Of a stretch of DNA of 64,000 nt, positions 32,029 through 41,262 are shown in pieces. Below the pieces are notes generated by a model. It worked only from the letters and a program-made list of their open reading frames with translations, was not told the DNA's origin and did not search any database. Each line of letters opens with the position of its first letter. Position 1 is the stretch's first letter. Both the position numbers and the translations under genes were made by a program. This DNA comes from Candidatus Omnitrophota bacterium (lineage in GTDB: Bacteria > Omnitrophota > Gorgyraeia > Velamenicoccales > Velamenicoccaceae), in the NCBI GenBank assembly GCA_016235185.1, contig JACRLT010000005.1, positions 1 through 64,000 on the forward strand. The letters are read 5' to 3'.

Positions 32029-33237
32029 ATGGCGACTTTCGTAGGCGTAGGCTTCAGCGAAAAAAAAGACCCGTATCTGGCCGCTCAAGAAGCGGCAAAG
32101 CTCGCTTTATACCAGCTCCACCACCGTGAGATCTCTTTCGGTATCTTATTTTCCACCATCCATTTTGCGGACCCACGCCTCCTTGAAGGCGTAAGCTACG
32201 CCCTCGGGAATATCAAAATACTCGGATGCACTGGTGCGGCCATCATCACACCCGGCGGCCTTTCAAACTATGGCGTTGGCCTTATGCTCATCAATTCCGA
32301 TAAGATCAAATTCGGGACAGCAGCCGCCCACGACATAAGTTCCAAAGGGGCCCGCGCATCAGGCGAAGACTTTGCCCACCAGGCTCTCAAAAGTTTAAGC
32401 GCGACGCAAAGAGACCTTGCGCTGATATTTTCCGACGGGCTTATAGAGAACGGCTCCGACCTTTTGCGCGGCATAAAAGACGTCCTGGGTTTGAGCTTCC
32501 CGATCTTCGGCGGTTCAAGCGCGGACAATTTCAGGTTTTCAAAGACATTCCAATATTCCAACGCGGGCGTCTTCACTGACAGCCTTGTAGGCGCCCTGTT
32601 CTCCGGAGAAAACTTTTTCGGCATCGGCCTGCGGCACGGCTGGAAGCCCCTTGGCAAACCCCGGCCGATAACAAAAGTCAAAGGCAACGTCATTAAATCG
32701 ATAGAAGGCAAGCCAGCCGTCACCATCTATGAAGACTACTTTGGTAAAACGCGCAAAGAGATAGAAAGATCGATCACCCGCATCAGCATCTATTACCCCC
32801 TGGGCCTCTATGTCCCGGGTGAAACCGAATACCTGCTGCGCAACTCATTGCGCATCGACGAAGACGGCGGCCTGGTCTGCCAGGGCGACGCAACAGAAGG
32901 CGCTGAAGCCCGCATAATGATGGGTACCAAAGACTGGGCCCTGGAGGCTGCCACGCAGGCAGCTGTTGAAGCCAAAAATGCGCTTGGGAACAGGGAGATC
33001 AAAGGCGCAATAATCCTGGAATCCATCTCAAGAAATAAACTCCTGGGCCGGTTGACAGATAAAGAGTTATCGCGTATAAAAGAAGTACTGGGGGACATCC
33101 CGATGTTAGGATTATGCACCTATGGCGAACAGGCCCCATTAAAATCCCTTGAACACTACGGAGAAACATACTTCCACAACGAAACAGTAGCAATATTGAC
33201 CATAGGCGAACCCCATGCCCGCAACATTATCGCTTAA
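32029..33237 (+). CDS. FIST N/C-domain sensor protein
   Basis: 402 residues from ATG 32029. FIST N-terminal domain: MATFVGVGFSEKKDPYLAAQ, EAAKLAL, then LGCTGAAIITPGG; FIST_C: GRLTDKELSRIKEVLGDIPM, then LGLCTYGEQ. FIST domains bind small ligands, probably amino acids, and are found as sensory inputs. No transmembrane segment, so cytoplasmic. It starts a plus-strand signalling set and overlaps the next gene by 23 bp. Earlier in-frame starts run back into palindromic repeats; ATG 32017 is the nearer alternative. Confidence 0.88.
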   Translation: MATFVGVGFSEKKDPYLAAQEAAKLALYQLHHREISFGILFSTIHFADPRLLEGVSYALGNIKILGCTGAAIITPGGLSNYGVGLMLINSDKIKFGTAAAHDISSKGARASGEDFAHQALKSLSATQRDLALIFSDGLIENGSDLLRGIKDVLGLSFPIFGGSSADNFRFSKTFQYSNAGVFTDSLVGALFSGENFFGIGLRHGWKPLGKPRPITKVKGNVIKSIEGKPAVTIYEDYFGKTRKEIERSITRISIYYPLGLYVPGETEYLLRNSLRIDEDGGLVCQGDATEGAEARIMMGTKDWALEAATQAAVEAKNALGNREIKGAIILESISRNKLLGRLTDKELSRIKEVLGDIPMLGLCTYGEQAPLKSLEHYGETYFHNETVAILTIGEPHARNIIA

Positions 33238-33538
33238 AGAACCGACTATTATAGAATCCGTCATCAACTTTGCCGGCATGTTCGGCTTAGTCGCACTCAT
33301 TATCCTTATCATCATTTTAGTCTTTAAGATGGAAAAGATAAAAGAGCTGTCGGGCGAACTCGCAAAACTAAAGAGGGCCTTTGACGAACTCGACTTGCAG
33401 GCCAAGCTCATCGTCCAGACAGACCTTGAACTACATCGCGCCCAGGAAGAGCTGGACAAGAAAATGGCAGGCCTTGTGACATTGCAAAAACTAACGCGCC
33501 TAAACACATCACTGAACTGGGTTTCGACCGCGCTATAG
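33215..33538 (+). CDS. N-terminal fragment of a membrane-linked GAF histidine kinase
   Basis: 107 residues: one TM (FAGMFGLVALIILIIILVFK, residues 19-38), coiled coil (ELSGELAKLKRAFDELDLQA), then the first helix of a GAF-type domain (LVTLQKLTRLNTSLN) before a stop. The domain continues in the -1 frame in the next ORF, so one gene has been broken by a frameshift, probably with a small deletion, unless it is a sequencing error. Starts within the FIST gene end. Confidence 0.7.
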   Translation: MPATLSLKEPTIIESVINFAGMFGLVALIILIIILVFKMEKIKELSGELAKLKRAFDELDLQAKLIVQTDLELHRAQEELDKKMAGLVTLQKLTRLNTSLNWVSTAL

Positions 33539-33579
33539 CGTTTTCCCGCGGCGAGGAAAACTCGCTTGATGTAAAAGCC

Positions 33580-34686
33580 GTGATCGGCTACACCGTAGAA
33601 GAAGCCAGGGAGATCTTAAAAGAATTTTCAAACAGCCCGTCCGTCATAGACAAAGTCATCAATAAAAGCCACACATTCTCCTCGCTGGATACAGATAAAA
33701 GCTCAAAAGAGATACCAAAGTTTTTAAAAATATTGAACCTTTCCTCTTTTATTTGCGCGCCCATCATGCAGAAAAACGGCGCAGTAGGCGGGTTGGTAAT
33801 GGGATGCGAATCCCCCTATACGCATTTGACCGAGGGCGACAAAGACATCGTCTATATCCTGGCCGCCCAAATAGGCCAGGCTGTAGAGAACGCCGGACTC
33901 TTTGAAGAAACTTACAGGTCCCATCAGGAGCTGGAGCAAAAGGTCCAACAGCGCACGCGCGAACTCTCGTCCGCCCTGGAAGAAATAAAGACCATATCAA
34001 AAAGAAAATCCGATTTCATATCGGCCGTATCGCACGAATTGCGCACGCCGCTTACATCCATAAAGGGCTATGCGTCTATTTTGGCCGCAGGTAAACTCGG
34101 CGAGCTGCCAGAGGCAGCCAAAGAACGGGTGGAAAAGATAAATAAGCACTCCGACAGCTTATCGCAACTTATCAATAACCTCCTGGATATCTCACGCATC
34201 GAATCCGGCCGAGTCGAGTTAAAATTCGAACCGATAAGCTTAAAGAATATCATCGATTCGCTCGGCGACATGCTCGCACCCGCAATGAAAGAGAAGAACA
34301 TCGAGTTTGTCGCGGACATTCCTCTGGGCCTTTCTACTGTGCGGGCGGACAAAGGCCAACTGGAACGTGTTTTTATAAACCTGGCAGGCAATGCCATTAA
34401 ATTCGTTCCGCCGGGCGGCCGCATCACTGTGCGCGCAAAAGCAACGGAAAACGACATGCTGCAGGTATCCGTGAGCGACAACGGCATAGGAATTTCAAAC
34501 AATGACATTGCCAAGTTGGGCGAAGAATTTTTCCGAGTTGATAACGAAGTGAACGCCAAGGTAAAAGGCACGGGGCTTGGCCTTTCACTGGTCAAACATA
34601 TCATTGAAGCCCACAAAGGAAAATTAACGATTACAAGTACCCTGGGTAAAGGCAGCACGTTTACATTTACATTGCCAAAAGCATAA
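33580..34686 (+). CDS. GAF-HisKA-HATPase histidine kinase (frameshifted from upstream fragment)
   Basis: 368 residues from GTG 33580; the frame remains open further upstream (KHITELGFDRAIAFS), showing that the true protein began earlier. GAF domain to about 130, coiled coil, HisKA with SHELRTPLTSIKGY, HATPase_c with N box NLAGNAIKFVPPGG, G1 SDNGIGIS and G2 KGTGLGLSLVKHI. It probably signals to the tandem receivers at 34696, 9 bp downstream, with ligand status supplied by the FIST protein. Confidence 0.85.
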   Translation: MIGYTVEEAREILKEFSNSPSVIDKVINKSHTFSSLDTDKSSKEIPKFLKILNLSSFICAPIMQKNGAVGGLVMGCESPYTHLTEGDKDIVYILAAQIGQAVENAGLFEETYRSHQELEQKVQQRTRELSSALEEIKTISKRKSDFISAVSHELRTPLTSIKGYASILAAGKLGELPEAAKERVEKINKHSDSLSQLINNLLDISRIESGRVELKFEPISLKNIIDSLGDMLAPAMKEKNIEFVADIPLGLSTVRADKGQLERVFINLAGNAIKFVPPGGRITVRAKATENDMLQVSVSDNGIGISNNDIAKLGEEFFRVDNEVNAKVKGTGLGLSLVKHIIEAHKGKLTITSTLGKGSTFTFTLPKA

Positions 34687-34695
34687 GGAGCATTT

Positions 34696-35436
34696 ATGAA
34701 AAAGAAAGTGTTAGTGATCGACGACGAAGCGGATATACGGGAGATAGTGCGGCTATATCTGGCAGACGAAGGATGTGAAGTCATCGAGGCAGAGAACGGC
34801 CATGAAGGTATCCTTAAAGCCCAGCAGATCCAGCCGGACTTGATAGTCCTTGATATCATGATGCCGGGCATTAATGGATTTGAGGTCGCCAAACACTTAA
34901 AAGACGACCCGAATACGCAAGGCATACCCATTATCATACTTTCCGTTTTGGCGCACGACTCTCAATACAGGCAGGGGATAATGGACTATATCTCCAAACC
35001 TTTCAGACAGGAGGAACTCGTGAATATCGTCCGCAATATCTTCGAGAAAGTTGAAGGGAAGGCCGGCAAAAAGACGGTCCTCGTGGTAGACGACGACCCG
35101 GATATCGTAGACATCATAGCTATCTGCCTCAAGGACAATCACATAATACCTGAAAAGGCATATAACGGCCAGGAGGCGCTGGAAAGAGTCAAAAGTAAAA
35201 CTGTTGACCTCATCCTTCTGGATATCAACATGCCCGGCATGAACGGTTTCGAGGTCATAAAACACCTAAAAGACGATAAGGCAACATGCGACATCCCGAT
35301 CGTAGTTTTGACCGGGACTTATATTTCCGAGGAAGACAAAAAACACGGCCTGACCTTAGGCGTCGCAAAATACCTGACTAAGCCGTTTTCAGGCGAAGAC
35401 CTTGTCAAAGAGATAAAAGGCGCATTCCATGGCTAA
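34696..35436 (+). CDS. Tandem receiver-domain protein (REC-REC)
   Basis: 246 residues, two complete receivers. First: LVIDDEAD, phospho-Asp in LIVLDIMMPGINGFEV, Lys in YISKPF. Second: LVVDDDPD, LILLDINMPGMNGFEV, YLTKPF. There is no output domain, so it is a phosphorelay or protein-interaction module. It overlaps the REC-GGDEF gene by 8 bp. Confidence 0.93.
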   Translation: MKKKVLVIDDEADIREIVRLYLADEGCEVIEAENGHEGILKAQQIQPDLIVLDIMMPGINGFEVAKHLKDDPNTQGIPIIILSVLAHDSQYRQGIMDYISKPFRQEELVNIVRNIFEKVEGKAGKKTVLVVDDDPDIVDIIAICLKDNHIIPEKAYNGQEALERVKSKTVDLILLDINMPGMNGFEVIKHLKDDKATCDIPIVVLTGTYISEEDKKHGLTLGVAKYLTKPFSGEDLVKEIKGAFHG

Positions 35437-36373
35437 AGCTAAGATCATAGTGATCGACGACGATCCGGATATCCGCGACGTATTGAACCTGACTCTCACA
35501 GAAGAAGGCTATGAGGTCCTGGAGGCCGGGGACGGCAAGGAAGGGCTTGCGCTCATTAAAAATAAGGCCCCGAACCTTGTCATCGTAGATTACAATATGC
35601 CCAGGATGAACGGCCCATCCTTAGTCGGCGTAGTAAAAAAAGATATCCTTATGAGCCACCTGCCCATAATCATGCTCACCGGCAAAGGCGAGGTCTCCGA
35701 CAAAGTATCAGGCATCAACGCCGGAGCCGATGACTATATGGTCAAGCCATTTGAGCCGCGCGAGCTTTTGGCAAGGATAAAGATGATCCTGCGGCGCACG
35801 GAGCGCGACCTCGACGCCAACCCATTGACCCGCCTGCCGGGAAACGTCTCTATATTAAGCGAGTTCCAGGCGCGCATCGATAAAAAAATACCATTTGCGG
35901 TAGCATATTGCGACCTGGATAAATTCAAGGTCTATAACGACAAATACGGATTCCAACACGGGGATGAGGTCATCCGCGAAACCGCGCGCCTCCTGATCCG
36001 CGCCACACTGGAATTTGGGAACACTGACGATTTTATAGGCCATATAGGCGGCGACGACTTCGTCATCGTCACAACTCCTGAAAAGATCGACGGGTTAACC
36101 GGAAAGATAATCGAAGAATTTGAAAAGATGGCGCCGGGTTTCTACAACGAAGAGGACAGGGCCGCAGGTTTTATCATGGGGAAAGACCGTAAAGGTTCCG
36201 AGCAAAAATTCGGGATCCTCTCTATCTCTATCGGCGTTGTGTCAAATGAAAAACGGGGAATAACTCACGTCGCGCAGATCGCCGAGATAGGCGCGGAACT
36301 TAAAGAGGCTGCCAAACGCATCGAACGCTCAAGCGTAGCAAGAGACAAACGCGGCGACACACGCTCGCAGTGA
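35429..36373 (+). CDS. Response regulator with GGDEF-type domain
   Basis: 314 residues. Receiver 1-120 with IVIDDDPD, phospho-Asp in LVIVDYNMPRMNG, Lys in YMVKPF. The C-terminal nucleotide-cyclase-like domain has DKFKVYNDKYGFQHGDEVIR and HIGGDDFVIV, i.e. GGDDF in place of GGDEF. No RxxD I-site is evident. Activity is plausible but the substituted motif and atypical C-terminus (residues 240-314) make it uncertain. Last gene of the plus-strand set; converges on 36393. Confidence 0.9.
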   Translation: MAKAKIIVIDDDPDIRDVLNLTLTEEGYEVLEAGDGKEGLALIKNKAPNLVIVDYNMPRMNGPSLVGVVKKDILMSHLPIIMLTGKGEVSDKVSGINAGADDYMVKPFEPRELLARIKMILRRTERDLDANPLTRLPGNVSILSEFQARIDKKIPFAVAYCDLDKFKVYNDKYGFQHGDEVIRETARLLIRATLEFGNTDDFIGHIGGDDFVIVTTPEKIDGLTGKIIEEFEKMAPGFYNEEDRAAGFIMGKDRKGSEQKFGILSISIGVVSNEKRGITHVAQIAEIGAELKEAAKRIERSSVARDKRGDTRSQ

Positions 36374-36392
36374 TCTCTCGCCGAGAAGAATT

Positions 36393-36785
36393 TCAAACTT
36401 CAGGCAAACCTTGGGCATTAAGCATCCGCTTCTGGACGATCTTCAGCAATTCGAACAGATCTATGGGTTTAGAGCCGATCTCGAAATTGTCGAAACCCAG
36501 CCCTTTGATGACCTCGACATATTCCTCAAGCTCCAAAGAACCGCTTAAGATGATAAAAGGAAGTATCTTGCCTCTCTTGCTGAACTCCCTTAAGACATCA
36601 ATGCCTTTCATCTCCGGCATCTTCATATCTATAACCATAAAATCTATCTTTTCGCCTGAATCGATGATCTTTAACGCCTCTGCTCCGCAGGAAGCCTTAA
36701 GCACCTCATAGCCGCTTTTTGTCAAAAAGCGGTATAATATCTCTCTTATCCCCGGCTCATCATCAACAACCAAAATTTTTTGCAT
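36393..36785 (-). CDS. Single-domain response regulator (CheY-like)
   Basis: 130 residues: LVVDDEPG, phospho-Asp in FMVIDMKMPEMKG, and a Lys/Pro pair in EIGSKPIDL. Receiver only. It lies 15 bp after the large kinase at 36801-39143, its likely partner. Confidence 0.9.
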   Translation of the reverse strand: MQKILVVDDEPGIREILYRFLTKSGYEVLKASCGAEALKIIDSGEKIDFMVIDMKMPEMKGIDVLREFSKRGKILPFIILSGSLELEEYVEVIKGLGFDNFEIGSKPIDLFELLKIVQKRMLNAQGLPEV

Positions 36786-36800
36786 TTCAGCCCTTATCTT

Positions 36801-39143
36801 TTATTCTATTTTGATCGGCAACTGAATAGTTGCCGTCGTACCCTTGCCGGGCGCGCTCGCGTATGTCAACTCTCCCCCGTGGGCCTGGACAATGCTGTAG
36901 CAGACAGAAAGGCCTAACCCGGTCCCCATAGGCTTGGTGCTGAAGAACGGGTCGAATATCCTGCCCGCCACTTCTTCGCTCATGCCTATGCCGCTATCCT
37001 TGATATCTATCCTTAAAAAATCGCCCTCTCGATATGTCGAGATCTCAATCGCTCCTTTTTCTTTTACGGCGTCATGCGCATTATTCAAAAGATTGATTAT
37101 CACTTCCTGGATCTCCTTGGAGTTGATCAGGAGTTTCGGAAAGTCATGGCCGTAATGCCTGGTGATCGTGATATCCTCAAGACTAAACTGGTGTTCGACG
37201 ATCAAGACGATCTCGTCTATTATGGCATTTATATCCTCGTATTTGGCCTCTGACTTGGACGGTTTGGAAAATATAAGCAGCCTGTTGATGATCTCTTTGG
37301 CGCGCTGGCATTCATGAACGATGATGCCAAGATTGTTTTTGACCTCATCATTTAGGATCTCTTCCATCAGCGCCAACTGGGCGCGCCCGGAAACAACCAT
37401 GAGCGGATTATTAACTTCATGCGCGACGTGCGCGACAAGAATACCCAATTGCACAAGGCGCTGGGTCTTCTCAAGTTCTTTTTGACGGCTGATGTCCTGG
37501 ATCGTACCGACGAGCTTACTGATATTGCCTTCCCGATCCAAGATCGCCCTTCCCTCGACACGCAAGAAACGCTCTGTTCCTTCACCGCAAACAATACGGT
37601 ATTCGCAGGCAAAAACCCCTTTGTCCTTAAGGCCTTTGATATTTTCTTCGTGCAGCTTTGCCAGGCCCTCCCTGTCTTCCGGATGGACTATGCCTAAAAG
37701 ATCCGCAAACCGCTTAGGCATCTTGTCGGGCTCCAGGCCAAAAAGACGCCGGGCTTCAGGCGACCAGAAAAAGGCGTCGTCACGCGCATTCCATTCCCAG
37801 CTTCCCAGTTGCGCGATCCTCTGCGCCAAAATAAGGTTAGCCTCGCTTTCTTTCAAAGCGTCCTCGGCCTTACGGCGCTCTATAGCGCCTGCCAGGATAG
37901 AGCCGACAGCCAACAGGAATTCCTGGGCTTTGGGGTTAAACGGTTCATTCGCCCTGATATACATATTGATCACGCCCAATAACTTCTCTCCGGACAGGAT
38001 AGGCACACAATAATGGCCGTGCTGTTTGATCCCATCATATGAAATTTCATGGCGTTCATCCAGATGATTGACAAACTGAAGCTTTTTCGTCAACGCTGCC
38101 TTGCCGCACAGGCATCTGCCGAAAGGCACAATAGCGCAGTGCTTCATCAAAGGCGGCGCGAGAGCCCTGGAAGTTTTCATTACAAGCGCATCGCCATCCG
38201 CTAAAAAAATAGCCCCTTTGGATTCAAATGTGAAAAGTGTAACAGACAACAAAAGGTTCAGCGTTTTGTCAAACAGTTCATTCAATGGAATGTCTTCCAA
38301 AGAAAAATTTAAAAAGGCATTCAGCGTGGACTGGATATTATAGTTGCGTCTGGCCTCCTCTTCCAGGAGCTTGCGTATCTTGACTTCTTCTTCCAGTTCG
38401 CTCTTAGAGACAGTGGTTGTATACAATTGCTCTATCATTTGATTAAAAGCGAGGGACACCTGCCCGATCTCATCATTGGTATGGCGAGCGATCTTGTAGC
38501 CTAAATTGCCGCGCCCCACCTCCTGCGCGGCTTTGATGATAAAGGAAAGCGGCTTGATGAAAAAACTCATCAGAATAATAATGATCGCGGAAATGACAAA
38601 GATAACAAATCCTATGACCAATGCGATCCTTAAGGCCAGCGCCCCCAGGGTTCGGCGCATGTTATCATATGACAACCCTAAGTGCAGCTCTCCTAACCTT
38701 GCGCCAAAAATCGGCAAGGCGATATCCGTAAAAACCTCTCCCTGCGTTTGCATCAACTGGAGGCTATATGGTTGTGCCGGATCAGCAGGATTGGCCGAAA
38801 GCAGACCATTAGGTATCCCGGCTTCAAAGGTATGCGCTATCGGCCTATGGTTGACATCCGCCACAAAGATATACTTAAAATCAGGGTTCTCCGCGTGCGC
38901 CTTGTTAATCATATTGCTCAAGGCAAATAAATCGTCTGTCATTATCAGATCAACACTGCGGCTGTTTAAGTCCTGGGCGACCGCGACGCTGCGCCTGGTA
39001 ACCTCTTTTTCTAACAAAGACGACATCTCGCTATAGACAAAGATAAACAAAGGCACGCCGGCCGCAATAAGCGTGCCGGCAACAACCATAAAGATCTTTA
39101 GCCTTAGGCTGATAAAAAATTTTCTATTTAAGCGTCTAATCAT
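36801..39143 (-). CDS. Large membrane sensor histidine kinase (periplasmic-HAMP-GAF-PAS-HisKA)
   Basis: 780 residues. TM1 at about 14-36, periplasmic sensor to about 165, TM2 (RIALVIGFVIFVISAIIIIL), HAMP with IKPLSFIIKAAQEVGRGNLG, coiled coil, GAF (about 270-415), PAS/PAC (about 430-560; EWNARDDAFFWSPEARRLFG), HisKA VAHVAHEVNNPLMVVSGRAQ, HATPase_c ending with GTGLGLSVCYSIVQAHGGEL. Its start overlaps the stop of the PhnD-like lipoprotein gene (ATGA), suggesting that the binding protein feeds the periplasmic sensor. Confidence 0.93.
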   Translation of the reverse strand: MIRRLNRKFFISLRLKIFMVVAGTLIAAGVPLFIFVYSEMSSLLEKEVTRRSVAVAQDLNSRSVDLIMTDDLFALSNMINKAHAENPDFKYIFVADVNHRPIAHTFEAGIPNGLLSANPADPAQPYSLQLMQTQGEVFTDIALPIFGARLGELHLGLSYDNMRRTLGALALRIALVIGFVIFVISAIIIILMSFFIKPLSFIIKAAQEVGRGNLGYKIARHTNDEIGQVSLAFNQMIEQLYTTTVSKSELEEEVKIRKLLEEEARRNYNIQSTLNAFLNFSLEDIPLNELFDKTLNLLLSVTLFTFESKGAIFLADGDALVMKTSRALAPPLMKHCAIVPFGRCLCGKAALTKKLQFVNHLDERHEISYDGIKQHGHYCVPILSGEKLLGVINMYIRANEPFNPKAQEFLLAVGSILAGAIERRKAEDALKESEANLILAQRIAQLGSWEWNARDDAFFWSPEARRLFGLEPDKMPKRFADLLGIVHPEDREGLAKLHEENIKGLKDKGVFACEYRIVCGEGTERFLRVEGRAILDREGNISKLVGTIQDISRQKELEKTQRLVQLGILVAHVAHEVNNPLMVVSGRAQLALMEEILNDEVKNNLGIIVHECQRAKEIINRLLIFSKPSKSEAKYEDINAIIDEIVLIVEHQFSLEDITITRHYGHDFPKLLINSKEIQEVIINLLNNAHDAVKEKGAIEISTYREGDFLRIDIKDSGIGMSEEVAGRIFDPFFSTKPMGTGLGLSVCYSIVQAHGGELTYASAPGKGTTATIQLPIKIE

Positions 39144-40093
39144 TTTTTCTGCGCCTTATCCTGGAGCCAGTCCTGCATCTGCCTTACCGTTTCATAATTA
39201 GCATCGTCGGCTGCGACAAAGCGCTCGATCAATATCCCGCGCAGTATTTCTTTTCCTTTTTCATCCTCGTGCATATGCAAAAGGATAGCCCTGATCTTTT
39301 CTTTGAATTCAGGGCTGACCGCCGGGTTAACAGCAACAGGGGGGATACCGTAAGCAGACGACTTAACTATAACCTTGGTGTCTGCAACACCCCCTAAATG
39401 TTTTTCCCGCATATAGTCATAGATCAGGCTGTCTATTGCTGCGCCGTCAACGATCTTGTCGGCAACGGCATTAACGGAATTATCGTGGCTGTAGGTATAG
39501 ATCGATTTCTTAAAAAAAGTTTCCGGGCTCTTGCCGATTTTTTCCAGCATATACACCGGGACCATTCTCCCTGTGTTAGAATTCGGATCAGTAAAGGCAA
39601 AGGCCTTCCCCTCTAAATCCTCAAGGCGCTCCATCGGGCTGTCCTTATGGACTATGATATAGCTATAATACACTACTTCCCCGTGGACCTGCGGGACAAC
39701 CAGAAGCTCCAACCCGAATTTCTTCTGTCCGTCCACATAAGGGCCGGAACAAACAAAAGCAACATCCACCTTCCCTATTTCGATCAAGTCATTCATCTCT
39801 CTGTAGGTTTTGCGCTGGACAAGCCTTGTCGGCATGCCTAATTTCTCGCCGATATAATTCGTCAGGTCAACATAGTAATGGAAGGATTCCTTGGGAGAGA
39901 TCATCGCGCTGATACCGATAGGAATTGTTTTCTCTTCCTGCGGAGCAGCCGTTGTTTTCTCGACCGCGTTTAAATCAACCTTTTTGATATCTTGTTTTTC
40001 CCGTTTTTCGCAGCCGCTCATCGAAAAACTAAAACATACAAAAAAGGCCGCCAAAATCGCCGCGCTTACACTTAAACCTCTGCCTGCTGACAT
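39140..40093 (-). CDS. PhnD-like substrate-binding lipoprotein
   Basis: 317 residues from ATG 40093 (CAGGAGG upstream). Lipobox SMSGC at about residue 26, then a Pro/Glu-rich linker and the PhnD/TctC-like periplasmic binding fold: IPIGISAMISPKESFHYYVD, VAFVCSGPYVDG, FAFTDPNSNTGRMVPVYMLE. The family binds phosphonate, phosphite or other oxyanions. No ABC permease lies nearby. The gene is coupled to a histidine kinase instead, so it is probably a sensory binding protein. Confidence 0.88.
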   Translation of the reverse strand: MSAGRGLSVSAAILAAFFVCFSFSMSGCEKREKQDIKKVDLNAVEKTTAAPQEEKTIPIGISAMISPKESFHYYVDLTNYIGEKLGMPTRLVQRKTYREMNDLIEIGKVDVAFVCSGPYVDGQKKFGLELLVVPQVHGEVVYYSYIIVHKDSPMERLEDLEGKAFAFTDPNSNTGRMVPVYMLEKIGKSPETFFKKSIYTYSHDNSVNAVADKIVDGAAIDSLIYDYMREKHLGGVADTKVIVKSSAYGIPPVAVNPAVSPEFKEKIRAILLHMHEDEKGKEILRGILIERFVAADDANYETVRQMQDWLQDKAQKK

Positions 40094-40229
40094 ATCACCT
40101 CCTGAAGCCCTGTGTTTATGCTGCATTATTTTGCTATACAAAGCTAATGGAACTTTTGGTTTTGCGCACTGGTTCGACTTTGGCTCTTCAAAAATGCTGC
40201 CCCGGATTATCGTCGAGGCTTATCAAAAC

Positions 40230-40314
40230 TGGTGCCGGGAAAGGGGGTCGAACCCTTACGCCTTACGGCATACGCCCCTCAAACGTATGTGTCTGCCAAT
40301 TCCACCATCCCGGC
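40230..40314 (-). tRNA. tRNA-Leu (GAG), CCA encoded
   Basis: GCCGGGA acceptor arm; D-arm GGTGGAATTGGCAGAC; anticodon stem TACGT/GCGTA with loop TTGAGGG giving GAG; long variable arm (class II); T-arm GGG-TTCGA-CCC; discriminator A and CCA at 40232-40230. Confidence 0.95.
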
Positions 40315-40545
40315 GAAGAATTAATTTTTCATTATGCTTTCTCAAAAGCTTTCTTATCATGGGTCTACTGAAGAGCTGTTTCCTTACAGGATATTACCAG
40401 CAGTCGCTAAAGTTTTCAACGATTTTTCACAGGCGAACTTATTATACTAAGATAAACGCATTGGTGCTATAATTTATAATTAAAATAAGGTGTGCTGTTG
40501 CAGGAAGCCGAAAATCGTTTTCTCAAATGCAAACCAGGGAGACCT

Positions 40546-40875
40546 ATGCGCAAACCAAAAACCTTTTTGAAAATTTTATTGTTCCTGATATTTATCTCTT
40601 CTTTTATACAGCCTGCCTTGGCCCAGGTGCCTGCGCCTTCGCTGCAACTCAAAGACGCGGTCACTATAGCCGAAAGCGCCCTGGCAAAAGCCAATATAGA
40701 CATGTCCAAGTATTATATTTACAGCGTTGTCTATACCAATTCTTCCGGAGGGCAATTCTGGTTCTTCACGTATAAGACGATAAAACCCTCCGTCTCACAG
40801 GAGATCCACGTCAACGTATACATGAACGGCAAGACGGAATTCTCCGGAAGCTTCTTCTTGCGCAGCGGATATTAA
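40546..40875 (+). CDS. Small exported protein, unknown function
   Basis: 109 residues from ATG 40546 (AGGGAG upstream). Signal peptide: RKPKTFLKILLFLIFISSFI, QPALA-Q. The mature part has a helix (LKDAVTIAESALAKANIDMS) followed by beta strands, vaguely like PepSY-type small periplasmic domains. Stands alone between tRNA-Leu and a receiver gene transcribed toward it. No family identified with confidence. Confidence 0.72.
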   Translation: MRKPKTFLKILLFLIFISSFIQPALAQVPAPSLQLKDAVTIAESALAKANIDMSKYYIYSVVYTNSSGGQFWFFTYKTIKPSVSQEIHVNVYMNGKTEFSGSFFLRSGY

Positions 40876-40881
40876 ACAGGA

Positions 40882-41247
40882 CTACGCCTGCCCTATCGCC
40901 GATATGACGGTATCGATAACAGCATCTACCCCTGCGGCTTTATCAATAAAACCGTTTGCCCCGGAGCGCCTTGCCTCCTCTTCCTGCTCTTCGCTATAAA
41001 GCCCTGAATACAGAAAAACCTTTGCCTCTTTATCAAAAGAACGTATGCGGCGCAAAACATCCATGCCATCCGTATCCGGCAAGTGCATATCAATCAGCAC
41101 AGCGGATGGTTTTTCCTCCTGGGCCAATTTGACGCCTTCCCCGCCGGTCTCGGCCAAAATTACATGGCAATCTTTTTTTCCAAAGAATATCACAAACAAT
41201 TCACCGAGGCTCGGCTGGTCTTCTATGATCAGGACTTTGTGCGGCAT
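40882..41247 (-). CDS. Single-domain response regulator
   Basis: 121 residues: LIIEDQPS, phospho-Asp in AVLIDMHLPDTDG, Lys in FIDKAAG. Receiver only. It follows the kinase at 41263-42558 by 15 bp and is presumably its target. Confidence 0.9.
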   Translation of the reverse strand: MPHKVLIIEDQPSLGELFVIFFGKKDCHVILAETGGEGVKLAQEEKPSAVLIDMHLPDTDGMDVLRRIRSFDKEAKVFLYSGLYSEEQEEEARRSGANGFIDKAAGVDAVIDTVISAIGQA

Positions 41248-41262
41248 TTCTTTAGACGAAAT

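Noticed and set aside
33470-33540. Programmed -1 frameshift in the GAF kinase
   Set aside because: No canonical X-XXY-YYZ slippery heptamer in the right phase, and part of the domain seems missing, so damage or sequence error is more likely.
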